From positions 1 through 26,643 of the forward strand of contig JAYZQT010000077.1 in the NCBI GenBank assembly GCA_036136335.1: 26,643 bases of DNA. The letters run 5' to 3'. Source of the DNA: JAYZQT01 sp036136335 (GTDB lineage: Bacteria > Pseudomonadota > Alphaproteobacteria > MPNO01 > UBA830). The translations under genes and the position numbers were made by a program. This document shows positions 24,328 to 26,643 of this stretch, piece by piece. The notes beneath the pieces are model-generated. The model searched no databases. It was not told the origin of the DNA and worked only from the letters and a program-made list of their open reading frames with translations. Positions within the stretch are counted from its first letter, which is position 1, and each line of letters begins with the position of its first letter.

Positions 24328-26486
24328 CTCATCTTTACGCCGCCTTTTATTTGGGGGTGTCTATTTGCATTCTAGTCCTACTAAAAGTGATTATCTTCCC
24401 GGACTGCTACTCCTTCGACACGCACGATGATGCAAATCATGCATTCCCTAGTCTGCTTGTAGCCCGGCAAATGATTCTTTCCGGGGTACTGCCCACTATT
24501 AACTATTTCAATAATTTTGGGGTCCCGCTGCTTGGTGACGCTCTAACCTACCCATTCGGGGTACAAACGCTTGCATATTATTTTCTGGATCCACATCTTG
24601 CCATGACTGTGGTTCGCGGTTTGGTGGCGTTCTGCACCACCACGGTGTTTTATCTGTTTTTCAAACTATTTTTGAACACCCCAACATCCCTTTTATGTGC
24701 ACTACTGTCCATTTTGACACCAATTGCGTTCTGGTATCCAGTCCATCAGTACCAGCTCGCATCCGTTTTTGGATTTTCTCTATTCCTGTTCAGTCACCAG
24801 TTTTTTAAGGGCCCCCGTTTTAAAATAATACTGGTGTTAACGCTTTTGTGGGCTCTGATGGTACTGAGTGTCAGTATTAACCATGTAATTCTTTTCATCC
24901 CATTTTGGTTAGCCTGGTGCCTTATAAAATCCAATTTCAAAATTAACAGAAAGTTTTTTGCAACCCAGATCGCAATGATTTGTGGGTTGGTTTTGACGTC
25001 AGTTCAGACTTACGACTTTTTTGTGAATTTTGCGAGTAGCGCGCGTGTCCATGAGGGTGTTTATGACAGTGTTTTGACAAACTGGAGAGAATTATTTCTG
25101 GGAATGGTTATTCCACCAGGCGAATGGCTGTCCTATAATTATGGGGCCCAGTTGCAGGTCTCTACATATATTGCTTTGCCCATCATTGTTTTAGTCATGT
25201 TTGGGACGTTTTATACCGCCAAATATAGCCGTCAACGACATTTCTGGCCCATAATTTTATGCGGCGTAGTGCCGACTCTGTCCGCTTTAATCTTGTACAT
25301 ATCTCCTGAAATCAGGTTAAGGACACCCTTGGTTAAATCTGGGGACATAACCCGTGTGCTCTGGTTTTCCATGCCATTCTGCATGATCGCTGTTGGGTTT
25401 TTTTGGGAGTCATTGCAAAGGAACGTCGTGGGTGTTCGCGTGATTGTCTTAATGTTGATGGCTACCTTGATCGGGATCGCTTCATTTTGGCTGGCGCCGG
25501 AATTTGAAAATCTAACCGTTTTCCATATATCGGCTGCACTAGTCTTCTTTTGTGCGTTGTTCCTCATGTTGTTGGGCAAAGTGGCGGATGGGTCCAGGCT
25601 AGCGGGAATCTATTTGTTTGTCGGAAGTGTCACTTTGTGCATCAGCTTGATTGCGGTGACTCTCCCGACGACGATGCGGATCCTGGGCCTGAATACGGGT
25701 TATTGCGGGGGTACTCAATATTCCGCCAGGGCCAGTCTTTCGGACTTCCATCCGATAGATCTTTTGAGGGATCTTGAACCAAATTCTCGAGTAGCAGCAG
25801 AAATTGCGACCTATAAAGGCCATGACCTGCGTTTGGCCAACCATAAACTTCTTGGCAGCGGCGCGCGGGCAATAGTGGTGGATCGGGCGTTTGGCAACAA
25901 TCTTGAAAAGCGTGGCCTGGTGGCTATTGATCAGGTTCCTTACGGCTACTTTTTTACGAGGCCCTGGAAGACCCGGGATTTATCCGAATATGGCATACGG
26001 TATCTGGTCATCCACCAGGATCGTGACGGCGAATTGGAGGGCCTGGGCTGGAATAGAGTAGCTGCTAAAGGTGGTTTCTCTGTTTACGAGAATCCCGAAA
26101 AACCAACACCAGTATATTTTAGGTCCCGTGATTCAGGGAAACCAACATTTTTGAGGACCTTTGTAATAAAAGGGAACTCAATCAAGGTTAAGTTCGGCTC
26201 TCAGGACAATCCTGGAAATTTAGTTTTTGCAATGACACATAGGAGAGAGTTTGACGCGCTTGTGGATGGGGAGCCAGTGGCTATCCGCCCTAACGACAAT
26301 GGGTTGTTGGAAATAGAGGTACCTGCGAACGCAAGTTACGTAGAGCTTTTTCATCGTCCATACAGCCCAGCATTGTTTGTCATGATATTTTTGCTTTCAG
26401 GTTTTATCCTCTGGTTTGGGAAAGTATTGGTGGCTGGATGCCAGACTGAAATACGTGTATCCGGGCATGCCGGAAAAAGAATTTAA
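24312..26486 (+). CDS. YfhO/GT-C-like polytopic membrane protein, copy 2
   Basis: 724 residues. It aligns along its whole length with the 21618-23810 protein: FDTHDDANH in the first external loop, FNNFGVPLLGDALTYPF, IPPGEWLSYNY, SGDITRVLWFS, and GIRYLV with YENPEKPTPVYF in the soluble C-terminal half. The shared acidic pair and topology suggest a GT-C fold sugar transferase using a lipid-linked donor at the periplasmic face. It starts with a TTG at 24312 inside the end of the 175-residue gene. No clear ribosome site precedes it, so translation is probably coupled to that gene. The next in-frame ATG would remove the catalytic loop. It is the last complete gene of the operon in the window. Confidence 0.8.
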   Translation: MDKQLTHLYAAFYLGVSICILVLLKVIIFPDCYSFDTHDDANHAFPSLLVARQMILSGVLPTINYFNNFGVPLLGDALTYPFGVQTLAYYFLDPHLAMTVVRGLVAFCTTTVFYLFFKLFLNTPTSLLCALLSILTPIAFWYPVHQYQLASVFGFSLFLFSHQFFKGPRFKIILVLTLLWALMVLSVSINHVILFIPFWLAWCLIKSNFKINRKFFATQIAMICGLVLTSVQTYDFFVNFASSARVHEGVYDSVLTNWRELFLGMVIPPGEWLSYNYGAQLQVSTYIALPIIVLVMFGTFYTAKYSRQRHFWPIILCGVVPTLSALILYISPEIRLRTPLVKSGDITRVLWFSMPFCMIAVGFFWESLQRNVVGVRVIVLMLMATLIGIASFWLAPEFENLTVFHISAALVFFCALFLMLLGKVADGSRLAGIYLFVGSVTLCISLIAVTLPTTMRILGLNTGYCGGTQYSARASLSDFHPIDLLRDLEPNSRVAAEIATYKGHDLRLANHKLLGSGARAIVVDRAFGNNLEKRGLVAIDQVPYGYFFTRPWKTRDLSEYGIRYLVIHQDRDGELEGLGWNRVAAKGGFSVYENPEKPTPVYFRSRDSGKPTFLRTFVIKGNSIKVKFGSQDNPGNLVFAMTHRREFDALVDGEPVAIRPNDNGLLEIEVPANASYVELFHRPYSPALFVMIFLLSGFILWFGKVLVAGCQTEIRVSGHAGKRI

Positions 26487-26491
26487 ATCGG

Positions 26492-26516
26492 CAGTGTCTG
26501 TGTAGTCGGGACACTG
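26492..26516 (+). terminator. possible terminator after the operon
   Basis: CAGTGTC (26492-26498) and GACACTG (26510-26516) make a 7 bp perfect stem with an 11-base loop, starting five bases after the stop codon at 26486. A loosely T-rich stretch (TATTTTGTT) follows a few bases later. The T run is imperfect, so the call is moderate. The rest of the sequence to 26643 has no gene I can support. Confidence 0.4.
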
Positions 26517-26643
26517 GTGATATTTTGTTAGGGAGATTTGGGTTCAAAATACTATAAGGCGGTTTCTTATGCATAACACTGGATTAGAGGGTGGATTGAC
26601 GGCCGGTGGGACCATGATTGATCAATAGCGGGTTGGTATCGCG

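Noticed and set aside
26520..26643. Start of another gene at the window end
   Set aside because: Candidate frames (TTG with GGGAG upstream, ATG at about 26569) stop within 13 to 20 codons. The last frame that stays open is too short to judge.
1..26643. CRISPR arrays, insertion sequences, attachment sites, tRNA or rRNA genes
   Set aside because: I found no regularly spaced repeats, transposase or integrase genes, terminal inverted repeats or tRNA cloverleafs other than the tRNA-like part of tmRNA.

Overview
The window looks like chromosomal DNA of an alphaproteobacterium, probably in or near the Rhodospirillales. The strongest marker is a circularly permuted, two-piece tmRNA gene (about 2913-3202) followed directly by an alpha-type sspB. 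A COG4321-like ribbon-helix-helix protein and a class I fumarase fit the same placement. The genus cannot be fixed from the sequence alone.

Region 1 (1-7900) is mostly housekeeping. It holds a 5'-truncated metallo-beta-lactamase-fold hydrolase, then a minus-strand thyA-folA-L,D-transpeptidase group. On the plus strand follow ssrA, sspB, an iron-sulfur fumarase, a Mug-like DNA glycosylase and a ketopantoate reductase. A RidA-family gene (minus) and a small ribbon-helix-helix gene (plus) close it. tmRNA makes the degradation tag, here read as (A)ANDNDLALAA, and SspB delivers tagged proteins to ClpXP, so these neighbours act in one pathway.

Region 2 (8057-13845, minus) is a tight catabolic operon: a fused HyuA/HyuB 5-oxoprolinase, a D-glutamate cyclase-like DUF1445 protein and an FAD-linked D-2-hydroxyacid dehydrogenase. 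The first two could form a D-glutamate to 5-oxoproline to glutamate route.

Region 3 (13912-26486) looks by eye more AT-rich and resembles a cell-surface glycan island. On the minus strand are a 630-residue glycosyltransferase-like protein with an unexplained C-terminal extension, a VTT-domain membrane protein and a Dpm1-like GT2. Divergently, on the plus strand, runs a six-gene, close-packed or overlapping operon: a TIR-like (MTH538-type) protein, a B12-binding radical SAM protein, a 305-residue protein built of repeats, a YfhO/GT-C-like membrane protein, a 175-residue membrane-anchored protein with two copies of what looks like the same repeat, and a second YfhO/GT-C-like paralogue.

The plus-strand operon is the part most likely to be an undescribed system. 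An approximately 50-residue module, with a core like N-I-(V/L/F) followed by (Y/I)-(G/A)-(I/V)-P, links a soluble and a membrane-anchored protein, and they sit beside a radical SAM enzyme and two large sugar-transferase-like membrane proteins. Its chemistry is not deducible from the sequence, and modification or transfer of a surface glycan or lipid-linked sugar is inference from gene context.
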